Below are positions 37,567-46,200 of a DNA stretch of 64,000 nucleotides, one piece after another. Each line of letters starts with the position of its first letter. The stretch's first letter is position 1. The stretch lies in assembly GCF_900177645.1 (NCBI RefSeq), contig NZ_FXAO01000008.1:161113-225112 (forward strand), given 5' to 3'. Origin of the DNA: Arenibacter troitsensis (GTDB taxonomy: Bacteria > Bacteroidota > Bacteroidia > Flavobacteriales > Flavobacteriaceae). The notes below the pieces were generated by a model. It was not told the DNA's origin. It ran no database searches and was given only the letters and a program-made list of their open reading frames with translations. The position numbers and the translations under genes were made by a program.

Positions 37567-37818
37567 ATGAAAAAAGATATACATCCAGAGAATTATAGAT
37601 TGGTAGCCTTTAAGGACATGTCCAATGAAGAGGTTTTTATTACCAAATCCACAGCCGATACCAAAGAAACTTTAGATGTTGATGGCGTTGAATATCCACT
37701 GGTTAAATTGGAAATTTCAAGAACTTCACATCCATTCTATACTGGTAAGGCCAAATTTTTGGATACTGCAGGTCGTATCGATAAATTTAAAAGCAAGTAC
37801 GAGAAGTTCAAAAAATAA
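37567..37818 (+). CDS. rpmE2: Type B 50S ribosomal protein L31
   Basis: This 83-residue large-subunit protein begins M-K-K-D-I-H-P and contains [10 protein letters not shown] near residue 57. It has no cysteines, so it is the zinc-independent type B (L31*) form used by Bacteroidota. It is monocistronic between a consensus promoter and a terminator, as expected for a highly expressed ribosomal gene. Confidence 0.95.
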   Translation: MKKDIHPENYRLVAFKDMSNEEVFITKSTADTKETLDVDGVEYPLVKLEISRTSHPFYTGKAKFLDTAGRIDKFKSKYEKFKK

Positions 37819-37842
37819 TATTTTCTTTACAAAAGAGTTATT

Positions 37843-37869
37843 AAGTCACGCAGTAGCGTGACTTTTTTT
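37843..37869 (+). terminator. Terminator after rpmE2
   Basis: AAGTCACGC (37843-37851) pairs with GCGTGACTT (37856-37864) around a 4-base loop and is followed by a T-run. Confidence 0.9.
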
Positions 37870-37885
37870 GTTTTAATTTAGTTGT

Positions 37886-39061
37886 ATGAACTATATTCTT
37901 TTTGACGGAACGGTGAGAAGGGCCTTGTTGCCGTTTACCTTCACCAGACCGGTTGCAGATATTAGGATCGGAATTCTCACTATCAGGGAAAAGTGGGAAA
38001 ACTACCTTGGCAATACCATTACCACTATAACAGAGGATTATCTTTCGGAAAGATTCCCAATGGTTGAAATGGACGAGAACGTGCTTATAAATGCGTCCTT
38101 TTTGCCCAATGCCGAATTAGTGGAGCTTGTGGCCAACTTAAACGAAAACGAAGCGGTGTTCTTGGGAGAGGAGGTTATCGCCTTTTACTCGAAGGAAACC
38201 CAGGAAGAAGTTGATTTTTCAACCTACAGACATATTGAATTTGAAGGTCATGTACTGCGCATTGAAAATACCTGGGATATCTTTTCAAAAAATGGAGAGG
38301 CCATGCAGGCAGATTTTGACCTGTTGACCAAAGGCAGAAAAAGTGCTCCCATTTCCAAGACCAATAGTTTGGTTAACCCGGAGAATATATTCTTGGAGGA
38401 AGGGGCCAGTGTTGAATACAGTATTTTAAATGCTTCCGAAGGCCCCATTTATTTGGGCAAGAATTCAGAAGTATGGGAGGGTAACCTAATAAGAGGTGGT
38501 TTCGCCCTATGCGAAAAAGCAGTGGTAAAAATGGGAGCCAGAATCTATGGTCCCACTACCGTGGGCCCTTACAGCAAAGTTTGTGGGGAAATTTCCAATT
38601 CTGTGCTTATAGGGTATTCCAGTAAGGGCCATGAAGGTTATCTTGGGAATTCTGTGTTAGGGGAATGGTGCAACATAGGAGCCGATTCCAATAATTCCAA
38701 TTTAAAAAACAATTACGCCAAGGTGCGCCTATGGAACTATGCTACCGAGAAATTTGAACAGACCGGACTTCAATTCTGCGGCCTAATGATGGGCGACCAT
38801 AGCAAAACGGCCATAAATACCATGTTCAATACTGGAACGGTAATAGGTGTAAATTGCAATATTTATGTACCTGGATTTCCGAGGAATTTTGTCCCCAGTT
38901 TTAGTTGGGGAGGTGCCTCCGGCTTCACTACATACCAACCCCAAAAGGCTTATGAAGCCGCAAAGGTAATGATGGCGCGTAGGGGAGTGGAGTTCAATGA
39001 CATGGATGCCAAGATATTGAATCACGTATTTGAGGAAACCAAGCGATGGCGCAAGGAATAA
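37886..39061 (+). CDS. GlmU-like putative sugar nucleotidyltransferase
   Basis: This 391-residue protein opens Y-I-L-F-D-G-T-V-R-R-A-L-L-P-F-T-F-T-R-P, the start of a Bacteroidota family annotated as GlmU-like. A C-terminal left-handed beta-helix of hexapeptide-like repeats is seen (G-A-R-I-Y-G-P-T-T-V-G and V-L-I-G-Y-S-S-K-G). The classical pyrophosphorylase loop L-A-A-G-x-G-T-R-M is absent, so nucleotidyl transfer may be altered or lost. Acyl- or nucleotidyl-transfer to a sugar in envelope biosynthesis is inferred only. Confidence 0.75.
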   Translation: MNYILFDGTVRRALLPFTFTRPVADIRIGILTIREKWENYLGNTITTITEDYLSERFPMVEMDENVLINASFLPNAELVELVANLNENEAVFLGEEVIAFYSKETQEEVDFSTYRHIEFEGHVLRIENTWDIFSKNGEAMQADFDLLTKGRKSAPISKTNSLVNPENIFLEEGASVEYSILNASEGPIYLGKNSEVWEGNLIRGGFALCEKAVVKMGARIYGPTTVGPYSKVCGEISNSVLIGYSSKGHEGYLGNSVLGEWCNIGADSNNSNLKNNYAKVRLWNYATEKFEQTGLQFCGLMMGDHSKTAINTMFNTGTVIGVNCNIYVPGFPRNFVPSFSWGGASGFTTYQPQKAYEAAKVMMARRGVEFNDMDAKILNHVFEETKRWRKE

Positions 39062-39120
39062 CTTTTGTTTGCTGAATAAACCAAACCCAAAGCTATAACT
39101 AAAGGGTTCCCAATTATTGG

Positions 39121-39128
39121 TATATTTG
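39121..39128 (+). promoter_or_regulatory. -7 element upstream of mtaB
   Basis: TATATTTG is a perfect TAnnTTTG element about 55 bases before the start codon. No convincing TTG lies 19 bases upstream. Confidence 0.4.
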
Positions 39129-39184
39129 CAAACGTTTTGGATTAATGTACAAGAAACCGACTGCTAGTTGGTTAAAGAAGAACA

Positions 39185-40516
39185 ATGATGAAGAAAAAAG
39201 TCGCTTTCTATACGTTGGGTTGCAAGCTCAATTTCTCAGAAACTTCAACCATAGCTAGGGATTTGGTAGAGGAGGGCTTTGAGCGTGTTGATTTTTCCGA
39301 AAATGCGGATATGTATGTCATCAATACCTGTTCCGTTACGGAAAATGCAGATAAGCAATTTAAATCGATCGTTAAGCAAGCACAAAAAAACAATCCGAAC
39401 GCCTTTGTAGCGGCTATTGGGTGCTATGCACAACTTAAACCGGAAGAATTGGCAGCAGTAGACGGAGTTGATCTTGTTCTGGGAGCCACTGAAAAATTTA
39501 AGATTGCGGATTATGTCAATGATCTTTCCAAAAATGATTTTGGTCAGGTCCATTCCTGCGAAATAGAAGAGGCCGACTTTTATGTGGGCAGCTATGCCAT
39601 AGGCGATCGCACCAGGGCATTTTTAAAAGTACAGGATGGCTGTGACTATAAATGCACCTATTGCACCATTCCATTGGCCAGGGGGATTTCAAGAAGTGAC
39701 ACCCTGGAGAATGTTCTAAAAAATGCATCCGAAATCTCATCCAAGGGCATCAAGGAAATTGTGCTTACCGGCGTTAATATCGGCGATTACGGAAAAGGGG
39801 AATTTGGTAATAAAAAACACGAACATACCTTTTTGGATCTTGTAAAAGCATTGGATAGGGTAGAGGGTATAGACCGTTTGCGAATTTCTTCGATTGAACC
39901 CAATTTATTAAAAAACGAAACTATAGATTTTGTAGCACAAAGCAATTCCTTTGTACCGCATTTCCATATTCCCCTACAAAGCGGTAGCGATGCTATTTTA
40001 AAATTGATGAGTAGAAGATACCTGACCAATTTGTATGTGGATCGGGTTAAAAGAATAAGGGAAATTATGCCAGACGCCTGTATAGGAGTCGATGTTATAG
40101 TTGGATTTCCTGGGGAAACCGAAGGACATTTTTTGGAAACCTATAATTTCCTGAATGAACTGGATATTTCCTATCTGCATGTGTTCACCTATTCGGAAAG
40201 GGATAACACCAAGGCAACGGAATTAGCGGGAGTGGTTCCCAAAAAAGTTAGGAACAAAAGAAGTAAAATGCTGAGGGGGCTTTCTGTAAAAAAGAGAAGG
40301 GCTTTTTATGAAGGCCAATTGGGATCTACCAGAACTGTCTTGTACGAAGCCGAAAACAAGGAGGGCTATATCCACGGATTTACCGAAAATTACGTAAAGG
40401 TAAAAACACCATGGAACCCGGACTTGGTGAATACTTTGCACGAAATAAAACTTACGGAAATTGATGATGATGGTATGGTAAGGGGTGTCCATCTAGGAAG
40501 TATGGTAACTACCTAG
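39185..40516 (+). CDS. mtaB: tRNA (t6A37) methylthiotransferase
   Basis: MtaB inserts a methylthio group into N6-threonylcarbamoyladenosine 37 of ANN-decoding tRNAs. The 443-residue protein has the UPF0004 domain cysteines in L-G-C-K-L-N, N-T-C-S-V-T and I-G-C-Y-A-Q, which hold one 4Fe-4S cluster. The radical SAM motif D-G-C-D-Y-K-C-T-Y-C (CxxxCxxC) holds the other. A TRAM-like C-terminus follows. The first cysteine context (Y-T-L-G-C-K-L-N) favours MtaB over MiaB or RimO. An ATG three bases in (39188) is an equal start candidate. Confidence 0.93.
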   Translation: MMKKKVAFYTLGCKLNFSETSTIARDLVEEGFERVDFSENADMYVINTCSVTENADKQFKSIVKQAQKNNPNAFVAAIGCYAQLKPEELAAVDGVDLVLGATEKFKIADYVNDLSKNDFGQVHSCEIEEADFYVGSYAIGDRTRAFLKVQDGCDYKCTYCTIPLARGISRSDTLENVLKNASEISSKGIKEIVLTGVNIGDYGKGEFGNKKHEHTFLDLVKALDRVEGIDRLRISSIEPNLLKNETIDFVAQSNSFVPHFHIPLQSGSDAILKLMSRRYLTNLYVDRVKRIREIMPDACIGVDVIVGFPGETEGHFLETYNFLNELDISYLHVFTYSERDNTKATELAGVVPKKVRNKRSKMLRGLSVKKRRAFYEGQLGSTRTVLYEAENKEGYIHGFTENYVKVKTPWNPDLVNTLHEIKLTEIDDDGMVRGVHLGSMVTT

Positions 40517-40576
40517 AAATACAATGAATCACCTCCTTTGACAAAGTCAATTACGTATAAAGCACAGTAATACAAA

Positions 40577-40608
40577 AAAAAACCTCTCGTAATGGAGAGG
40601 TTTTTTTG
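40577..40608. terminator. Bidirectional terminator between mtaB and the small acetyltransferase
   Basis: AAAAAACCTCTC (40577-40588) pairs perfectly with GAGAGGTTTTTT (40595-40606). It lies between convergent genes and can act on both. Confidence 0.9.
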
Positions 40609-40615
40609 CTTATCA

Positions 40616-40909
40616 CTATATTCTTATACCTACAGGAAGCATTTCCTTGTATTGTCGATTCTTTCTCAAGAAACCAGCAATTTGAGGGCTGGTAGGCACC
40701 ACTCTTAAATTTTGTTCTTGGATATGACCCAATACACTTTTAATGAACTCTTCTTTAAAACCTTCCTTAGTTATTTCCTCAGGAATAACAAGTTTTGTTA
40801 AAAAAACTTTGCGCTCTTGGGAAGAATACTCAATTTTAGCCAAGTGGCCGTCAACCCTGGCTTCAAATTGTCTCAAGAAACCATTGTCCTTAATTTCTAC
40901 TTCATTCAT
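40616..40909 (-). CDS. Small GNAT-like N-acetyltransferase (YjdJ/COG2388 type)
   Basis: The 97-residue protein matches the minimal GNAT family related to yeast and human GTLF3B/NATD1. It has R-F/Q-x-A-R-V-D-G-H-L-A-K-I-E-Y near residue 15, L-T-K-L-V-I-P-E-E near 37 (replacing the usual HTxVP), and a final P-Q-I-A-G-F-L-R-K-N near 78. The acceptor is unknown. The usual catalytic-site histidine is not evident, so activity is uncertain. Confidence 0.75.
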   Translation of the reverse strand: MNEVEIKDNGFLRQFEARVDGHLAKIEYSSQERKVFLTKLVIPEEITKEGFKEEFIKSVLGHIQEQNLRVVPTSPQIAGFLRKNRQYKEMLPVGIRI

Positions 40910-41059
40910 ATAGTTTGATTTTAAATAATGACTAATTTTGGATCATAACGTTCTCAAATTACAATCTAGGCTCGTAAACTAAATAAACGCATAAGCAGGG
41001 ACGAAAAAGCCAAGAATACAAAGTTAGCGAAAAAATAGTTCTTATCCTATTAAAATAGT

Positions 41060-41737
41060 ATGCTAGAATACCAAAAGGTCCAAAACAAAAAACATGTTTA
41101 TTTCATGCCCGGTATGGCAGCCAATCCCTCCATATTTGACAATATAGACCTACCTGCGAACATTTTTGAAAAACATTTCTTGGATTGGTCTGTTCCCGAT
41201 AAGAACATTAGTCTGGAGGATTATGCCCTAATTATGTCCAGGCACATCAAACACGAGGATGCCGTCCTAATCGGGGTATCCTTTGGAGGTATTCTGGTCC
41301 AGGAGATGGCTAAACACATTAAAGTAGCAAAGGTCATTATAATTTCGAGTGTCAAAAGCAAATCGGAACTGCCCAAAAGAATGATTTTTGCGAGGTATAC
41401 CAAAGCCCATAAACTATTGCCCACGGGCCTTGTAAACAATATGGAATTATTGGCAAAATATGCCTTTGGTGAAACCATTCCTAAGCGCCTGGCACTTTAC
41501 GAACAGTATTTATCCGTCCGTGATAAATATTATATCGATTGGTCCATTGATGCTATAGTAAACTGGAAACAAACGCAATACCAGGAAAATATTATTCACA
41601 TTCATGGCGAAAATGACCCGGTCTTTCCCATTGGCCATATAAAAAATTGCATTATAGTAAAAAATGGGACCCATACCATGATTATTCACCGGTCAAAATG
41701 GTTTAATGAACACTTACCCACAATTATTTTGCAATAA
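41060..41737 (+). CDS. Alpha/beta hydrolase
   Basis: This compact 225-residue alpha/beta hydrolase has F-M-P-G-M-A near residue 16 as the oxyanion loop. The nucleophile elbow is G-V-S-F-G-G near residue 72, the acid G-E-N-D-P-V-F near 190 and the histidine G-T-H-T-M-I near 212, so the triad is complete. There is no signal peptide. It may be an esterase, thioesterase or C-C hydrolase; the substrate is unknown. It is separated from the next gene by 128 bases. Confidence 0.82.
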   Translation: MLEYQKVQNKKHVYFMPGMAANPSIFDNIDLPANIFEKHFLDWSVPDKNISLEDYALIMSRHIKHEDAVLIGVSFGGILVQEMAKHIKVAKVIIISSVKSKSELPKRMIFARYTKAHKLLPTGLVNNMELLAKYAFGETIPKRLALYEQYLSVRDKYYIDWSIDAIVNWKQTQYQENIIHIHGENDPVFPIGHIKNCIIVKNGTHTMIIHRSKWFNEHLPTIILQ

Positions 41738-41865
41738 GGCAGTTCTATTTAATATATTTGATGTAGAAATAGGTTTATGGTATTGGCCAACCTGGAGGTA
41801 ATACTGTGCACCATTGCGGAAAGGCACATAATAAAACAAGGAATTTTTAAAAATAAATTGAAGAG

Positions 41866-42822
41866 ATGAAGGTTATAAAAAATATTTTAATGATTTTGGG
41901 AGTTTTTTTTGTAGGAAGCACCTTAATATTTGCCGTGCAAAATCAGTACAAGGAAACGGCCATGCTTGTAGAGGAGTCACAGCCCAAAACCAATGATGGA
42001 GAGGAAAACGGTTATCGTATCACCGCAATTGAGATACCGGACGATTTAAACTTCTCGGGGGAGCCGGTTCCTTTTGACGATCCAGAGATCATGGAACGTG
42101 TAGATCGTGAGTTTTTGGTGAATACATATTGGCAATCCAATGCGCTTTTACTGATGAAAAGAGCCAATAAATTCTTTCCAATTATAGAGCCTATTTTGGC
42201 CAAAAATGGAATTCCGGACGACTTTAAATACTTGGCTTTAGCGGAAAGTGGGCTTCAAAACGTGGTTTCTCCGGCAGGAGCAACTGGCTTCTGGCAAATT
42301 ATGAGCGCCACAGGAAAAGAGTACGGCTTGGAAATTAACAGTAATGTTGATGAAAGGTACCATATTGAAAAATCGACCGAAGTGGCCTGTAAATATCTCA
42401 AAAAGTCCAAGGAAAAGTTTGGTAGTTGGACCTTAGCTGCAGCTGCATACAATGCCGGGGCAGGAGGAATCCAAAAGTATATGGGGATACAAAAAGCGGA
42501 CGGCTACTATGATCTTCTGTTGGGCGAAGAAACAGGTCGCTATGTCTTTAGAATTTTGGCCATTAAAGAAATACTATCCAATCCTGAGAAGTACGGTTTT
42601 CATCTGGAAAAAGAGGATATGTATACAGCAGTCCCGACCTTTAATGTTGAAATCACCGAACCAGTGAGCAATTTTGCCGATTTTGCAAAACAATATGAAA
42701 TCAACTACAAAATATTAAAGAGACATAATCCTTGGCTGAGGGAGGCACATTTAAACAATTCCTCCAAAAAGAAATATACCATAGAAATCCCGAATAAGGG
42801 ATACTACAAGATTTCCAAATAA
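41866..42822 (+). CDS. Lytic transglycosylase (SLT domain) with C-terminal LysM-like segment
   Basis: The 318-residue protein has an N-terminal membrane/signal segment (residues about 5-24). The SLT domain carries the catalytic glutamate in L-A-E-S-G-L-Q-N near residue 125, then S-P-A-G-A-T-G-F-W-Q-I-M and A-A-A-Y-N-A-G-A-G. A LysM-like stretch ends the protein (Y-K-I-L-K-R-H-N-P-W-L). It cleaves the glycan strands of peptidoglycan in the periplasm, resembling MltD without its extra LysM repeats. Its stop overlaps the cardiolipin synthase start (TAATG). Confidence 0.9.
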   Translation: MKVIKNILMILGVFFVGSTLIFAVQNQYKETAMLVEESQPKTNDGEENGYRITAIEIPDDLNFSGEPVPFDDPEIMERVDREFLVNTYWQSNALLLMKRANKFFPIIEPILAKNGIPDDFKYLALAESGLQNVVSPAGATGFWQIMSATGKEYGLEINSNVDERYHIEKSTEVACKYLKKSKEKFGSWTLAAAAYNAGAGGIQKYMGIQKADGYYDLLLGEETGRYVFRILAIKEILSNPEKYGFHLEKEDMYTAVPTFNVEITEPVSNFADFAKQYEINYKILKRHNPWLREAHLNNSSKKKYTIEIPNKGYYKISK

Positions 42823-44285
42823 TGCTTCCTTTCCTAAAAGATAATATTTGGTCCGTACTTTTAGGAATAAATTATTTATTGGTCATCATATTTTCGGTCT
42901 TAATCGTTCTTAAAAATAGGAATCCGGTTAAGACCTTATCTTACATATTTGTTTTGGCAACCTTGCCCTTTATTGGGTTACTGGTCTATTATTTATTTGG
43001 CCAAGATTATAGGAAGGACAAGATTTTTGAAAAAAAATATGTAGAAGATAACGACCGATTAAAAAAATGGCGCAATAGCTTCAGCCTCAACCGTTCGGAA
43101 AGGGAAGATTTAAAGGAATTTTTAGGAGAAGGCATTTTTAAGATATACCGCTTAATGGGGAATAACGAAAGTGCCGTGCTCACCTTTGACAACGAGGTTG
43201 ACATTTTGATTAACGGGGAGGAAAAGTTTACCTATTTGAGGGAAGACCTAGAAAAGGCCAAACACCACATTCATCTGGAGTATTTTGTACTGTTCGATAA
43301 AGGTTTGGGAAGTGAAATCATTGATATTCTCTGCAAAAAAGCCCAGGAAGGCATAAGTGTGAGACTTATTTATGATGATGTTGGAAGCAATATTTCCAAT
43401 GTATACAAAAAGAAACTATCGGACAGTGGTGTGAAACATTTTCCATTCATGCCTGTTTTGTTTTCTAATTCCACCAGCAAACTCAATTATAGGGACCATA
43501 GGAAAATCGTGGTCATAGACGGCAAAATTGGGTATGTCGGAGGTATTAACTTAGATCAAAAATACGACAATACGTTTGACAATGAAAGGTACTGGAGAGA
43601 CACCCATTTGCGCATTAAGGGAGGCGCCGTAGGTGCCCTTCAGTCCTCATTTGTTTTAAGTTGGAATTTTGCCGCCAAGGATACCATGGAAATCGAAAAA
43701 AACCTACTTCCCAAACAAAAGTCCACTCCCCAAAAACCCGTAGCGGTCCAAATCGCAGCCAGTGGTCCAGACAGTGATTGGGCCAATATAATGGAAGCCA
43801 TGTTTTGTGCCATCAATTCGGCTCACGAATGTATATTGATCACCACTCCTTATTTTATGCCCAATTCGGCCATTTTAACAGCATTGACGACTGCAGCTAG
43901 AAGTGGGGTAGAGGTGAAGATAATAGTGCCTTATGAATCGGATTCGGTGGTGGCACAGTATGCCACCGATTCCTATATTGAGGAATGCCTAAATTCTGGG
44001 ATCTCCATACATCGCTACAAAAAGGGGTTTATACATGCCAAGACCTTGGTAATAGATGATATGTTCTCCAGCATTGGAACAGCCAACATGGATTACCGAA
44101 GTTTCTCCATGAATTTTGAAATTAACGCTTTGCTATACAACAAGGACATCAATCAACAAATGCGAAAACAATTCCATTTAGACCTTCAGGACTGCGAAGA
44201 AGTTACCTTGGAGCGTTGGAAAAACAGAAATATAGCTAGAAGGCTAAAGGAGTCCTTTAGTCGACTTTTCGCTCCTTTGCTATAG
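42822..44285 (+). CDS. cls: Cardiolipin synthase
   Basis: The 487-residue protein has two N-terminal membrane helices (residues about 10-60), then two phospholipase D domains with HKD motifs H-R-K-I-V-V-I-D near residue 223 and H-A-K-T-L-V-I-D near 405. Cls condenses phosphatidylglycerol into cardiolipin at the inner membrane. It is translationally coupled to the lytic transglycosylase gene by a one-base TAATG overlap, pairing wall and membrane functions in one mRNA. Confidence 0.92.
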   Translation: MLPFLKDNIWSVLLGINYLLVIIFSVLIVLKNRNPVKTLSYIFVLATLPFIGLLVYYLFGQDYRKDKIFEKKYVEDNDRLKKWRNSFSLNRSEREDLKEFLGEGIFKIYRLMGNNESAVLTFDNEVDILINGEEKFTYLREDLEKAKHHIHLEYFVLFDKGLGSEIIDILCKKAQEGISVRLIYDDVGSNISNVYKKKLSDSGVKHFPFMPVLFSNSTSKLNYRDHRKIVVIDGKIGYVGGINLDQKYDNTFDNERYWRDTHLRIKGGAVGALQSSFVLSWNFAAKDTMEIEKNLLPKQKSTPQKPVAVQIAASGPDSDWANIMEAMFCAINSAHECILITTPYFMPNSAILTALTTAARSGVEVKIIVPYESDSVVAQYATDSYIEECLNSGISIHRYKKGFIHAKTLVIDDMFSSIGTANMDYRSFSMNFEINALLYNKDINQQMRKQFHLDLQDCEEVTLERWKNRNIARRLKESFSRLFAPLL

Positions 44286-44327
44286 ATGTTGTTGGGGTGT
44301 TAAAATCGCTGAACGGGACTAACAAAG

Positions 44328-44843
44328 CTAGATTTTCTTCAATTGCTGCTGCATCATCTTGATCTGTTCGGCAAGCATATTTTGTTTGTCCAGCTTTTTC
44401 GCTTCGTTCAATAGCGTGGTGGCCTCCCTTTTTCTACGTTTTTGCATGGCAATACCTGCCAGGCTCAATTTGGCCATAGCCACATCATAATCCATGTTTA
44501 GACCATATTTCAATGCCTTTTTAAAATATTTTTCGGCCTGGGTAAGATTGGTCTGGGAAAAAATGATGCCATTTAGGTAATTATAATACCCATTTTGCTT
44601 TTTGGTAAGGGCGGTATCCGGATTTTTAATTTTATCGAGCCATTTTTTCGTGCCCGTCAAATCTTGTTTTCGCATTCTTAGAAATGCCAATAAAATAATC
44701 TCATTCCTATAATAGAGGAATATAAAAATAGAGGAAAGGAGAATTAAAGAAATCCCGTTGCCAATATTGCCTTCTACAAATTGATATACCGCATAAGCTA
44801 TTATTAATGCAGCTATAACTAGTTTTAAATTTTTATTGAACAT
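44328..44843 (-). CDS. Small membrane protein with TPR-like repeats
   Basis: The 171-residue protein has two N-terminal membrane helices (residues about 7-25 and 30-50) followed by two or three TPR-like helix pairs (Y-Y-N-Y-L-N-G-I-I-F and A-E-K-Y-F-K-K-A-L-K-Y-G). It is a conserved Bacteroidota type of unknown function. It starts one base past the stop of the DUF6263-like gene, so the two form an operon. Confidence 0.75.
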   Translation of the reverse strand: MFNKNLKLVIAALIIAYAVYQFVEGNIGNGISLILLSSIFIFLYYRNEIILLAFLRMRKQDLTGTKKWLDKIKNPDTALTKKQNGYYNYLNGIIFSQTNLTQAEKYFKKALKYGLNMDYDVAMAKLSLAGIAMQKRRKREATTLLNEAKKLDKQNMLAEQIKMMQQQLKKI

Positions 44844-44844
44844 A

Positions 44845-45729
44845 TTACTTGTTAATTAATTCGTACGTAATTTTAGATTTAATAGTGGTCGGTATTTCCT
44901 CGCCGCCCATTTGTTTCATTGTGGATGTTCCAGTACTCAAACCCTCTACCAGCATATGTTTAATAAAACCTGTATTGGTATCTGCCGTCAAGGTTGTGGT
45001 TTGCGTCCCACTGAGTTTCATAATGGTATTGGCATCAGTGACGTCCATCAACACCGTAGCCTTACCGGTAATCTTTGCCTTGTCTTCAGCAATACTCTTA
45101 AGGGTCCAGACATTCTTGGTCTTTAATTTACCATTATAAGTATTCTCCCACTGGTCATTTATATTGACTTTTACATCCGGATAAATGAATGTCATTTGCT
45201 TATAGCTATTGGACAAAGCTTCCGATCCAAACTCACTTTCCAGGGATTTTTTCATCATGTTGATGGAAAATTCATCTTCCAATCCTGAAGCCCTTGCCAT
45301 TTTGGACACCAAACTATCCCCACCCTGAACCTTTAATATATTTCCGTTCTTAGCCAAAACCATTTTCACCGGATTGTTCAAAATAGTATTGAATATTTTG
45401 GATTGCACATCGTCCTCTTTAATCTCTTTGGCCTTTACATTCATTAATTCACCTTGGATACTAGAGGTCATTTTTAGGTTTAAATCCTTAAATGTCAATG
45501 CAACTTCATATCCATTATTCAGTTCTCCAAGCACTTTAAATTCCAAAATACCATCTATGTAATTCGTAATTTCATGGTTGGCACCATCCAATTCTTGGAT
45601 AATAATCTGCTCGGCATCTTGCTTTACCTTAAAAACATCTCCCTTTTTTAATTGATATTGCAATTTGGTTTGTGCATTGACACCCACATTGCATAGGATG
45701 CAAACCATTAAAAAAATAAAGCGCTTCAT
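44845..45729 (-). CDS. Exported DUF6263-like protein
   Basis: The 294-residue protein has a signal peptide (residues about 1-20, ending V-N-A-Q) and then a beta-rich domain beginning L-Q-Y-Q-L-K-K-G-D-V-F-K-V. It closely resembles the Bacteroidota family I know as DUF6263, whose function is unknown. It is the first gene of a pair with the TPR membrane protein. A promoter is not obvious in the 206-base gap to rpmH. Confidence 0.75.
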   Translation of the reverse strand: MKRFIFLMVCILCNVGVNAQTKLQYQLKKGDVFKVKQDAEQIIIQELDGANHEITNYIDGILEFKVLGELNNGYEVALTFKDLNLKMTSSIQGELMNVKAKEIKEDDVQSKIFNTILNNPVKMVLAKNGNILKVQGGDSLVSKMARASGLEDEFSINMMKKSLESEFGSEALSNSYKQMTFIYPDVKVNINDQWENTYNGKLKTKNVWTLKSIAEDKAKITGKATVLMDVTDANTIMKLSGTQTTTLTADTNTGFIKHMLVEGLSTGTSTMKQMGGEEIPTTIKSKITYELINK

Positions 45730-45824
45730 GTTAAATCATCATACTGGTTAAGCCGTTGCAAAAGTAGTAAAATCCAATGGGCCGCATAGTGGGCAATTAC
45801 AAAAAAAATATTTTTTTAATTAGA

Positions 45825-45855
45825 TTTGCCAATGCAAAAACTCTTTGTATATTTG
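45825..45855 (+). promoter_or_regulatory. Promoter of rpmH
   Basis: TTTG (45825-45828) is followed after 19 bases by TATATTTG (45848-45855). This is a textbook flavobacterial promoter with a leader of about 75 bases. Confidence 0.75.
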
Positions 45856-45935
45856 CAGCCGGATTTTGCTGTCGAAGAAGCAAAATTTAAACATTGTCAA
45901 TAAGAAATTTAAGGAGACTATAAAAATACGCTACG

Positions 45936-46097
45936 ATGAGCAAAAGAACATTTCAACCATCAAAAAGAAAGAGAAAAAACAAACATGGTTTTAGGGAACG
46001 TATGGCTACTGCCAATGGTAGAAAAGTTCTTGCTAGAAGAAGAGCTAAAGGAAGAAAGAAACTATCTGTATCCTCGGAGCTGAAGCACAAAAAATAA
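45936..46097 (+). CDS. rpmH: 50S ribosomal protein L34
   Basis: This 53-codon gene encodes the very basic L34: it starts M-S-K-R-T-F-Q-P-S and contains [10 protein letters not shown] and [10 protein letters not shown]. These are standard L34 motifs for a small protein on the surface of the large subunit. A consensus promoter and a terminator bracket it. Confidence 0.97.
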   Translation: MSKRTFQPSKRKRKNKHGFRERMATANGRKVLARRRAKGRKKLSVSSELKHKK

Positions 46098-46125
46098 TGA
46101 TAGAATTGTTTTTGTTTAAAATAAC

Positions 46126-46162
46126 AAGGTGTTACTTTTTCCGAAGTAGCACCTTTTTTTTG
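46126..46162 (+). terminator. Terminator after rpmH
   Basis: AAGGTGTTAC (46126-46135) pairs with GTAGCACCTT (46146-46155) with one G-U pair and is followed by a T-run. It ends 39 bases before carB. Confidence 0.85.
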
Positions 46163-46200
46163 TCCAATTCCCTTTTTCATATATATAAATAACTAGTAAA

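Noticed and set aside
37399..37584. N-terminal extension of the DUF4199 gene by 62 codons
   Set aside because: The extension is AT-rich and low-complexity and overlaps the divergent rpmE2 promoter and start codon. The internal ATG at 37398 gives the expected family start.
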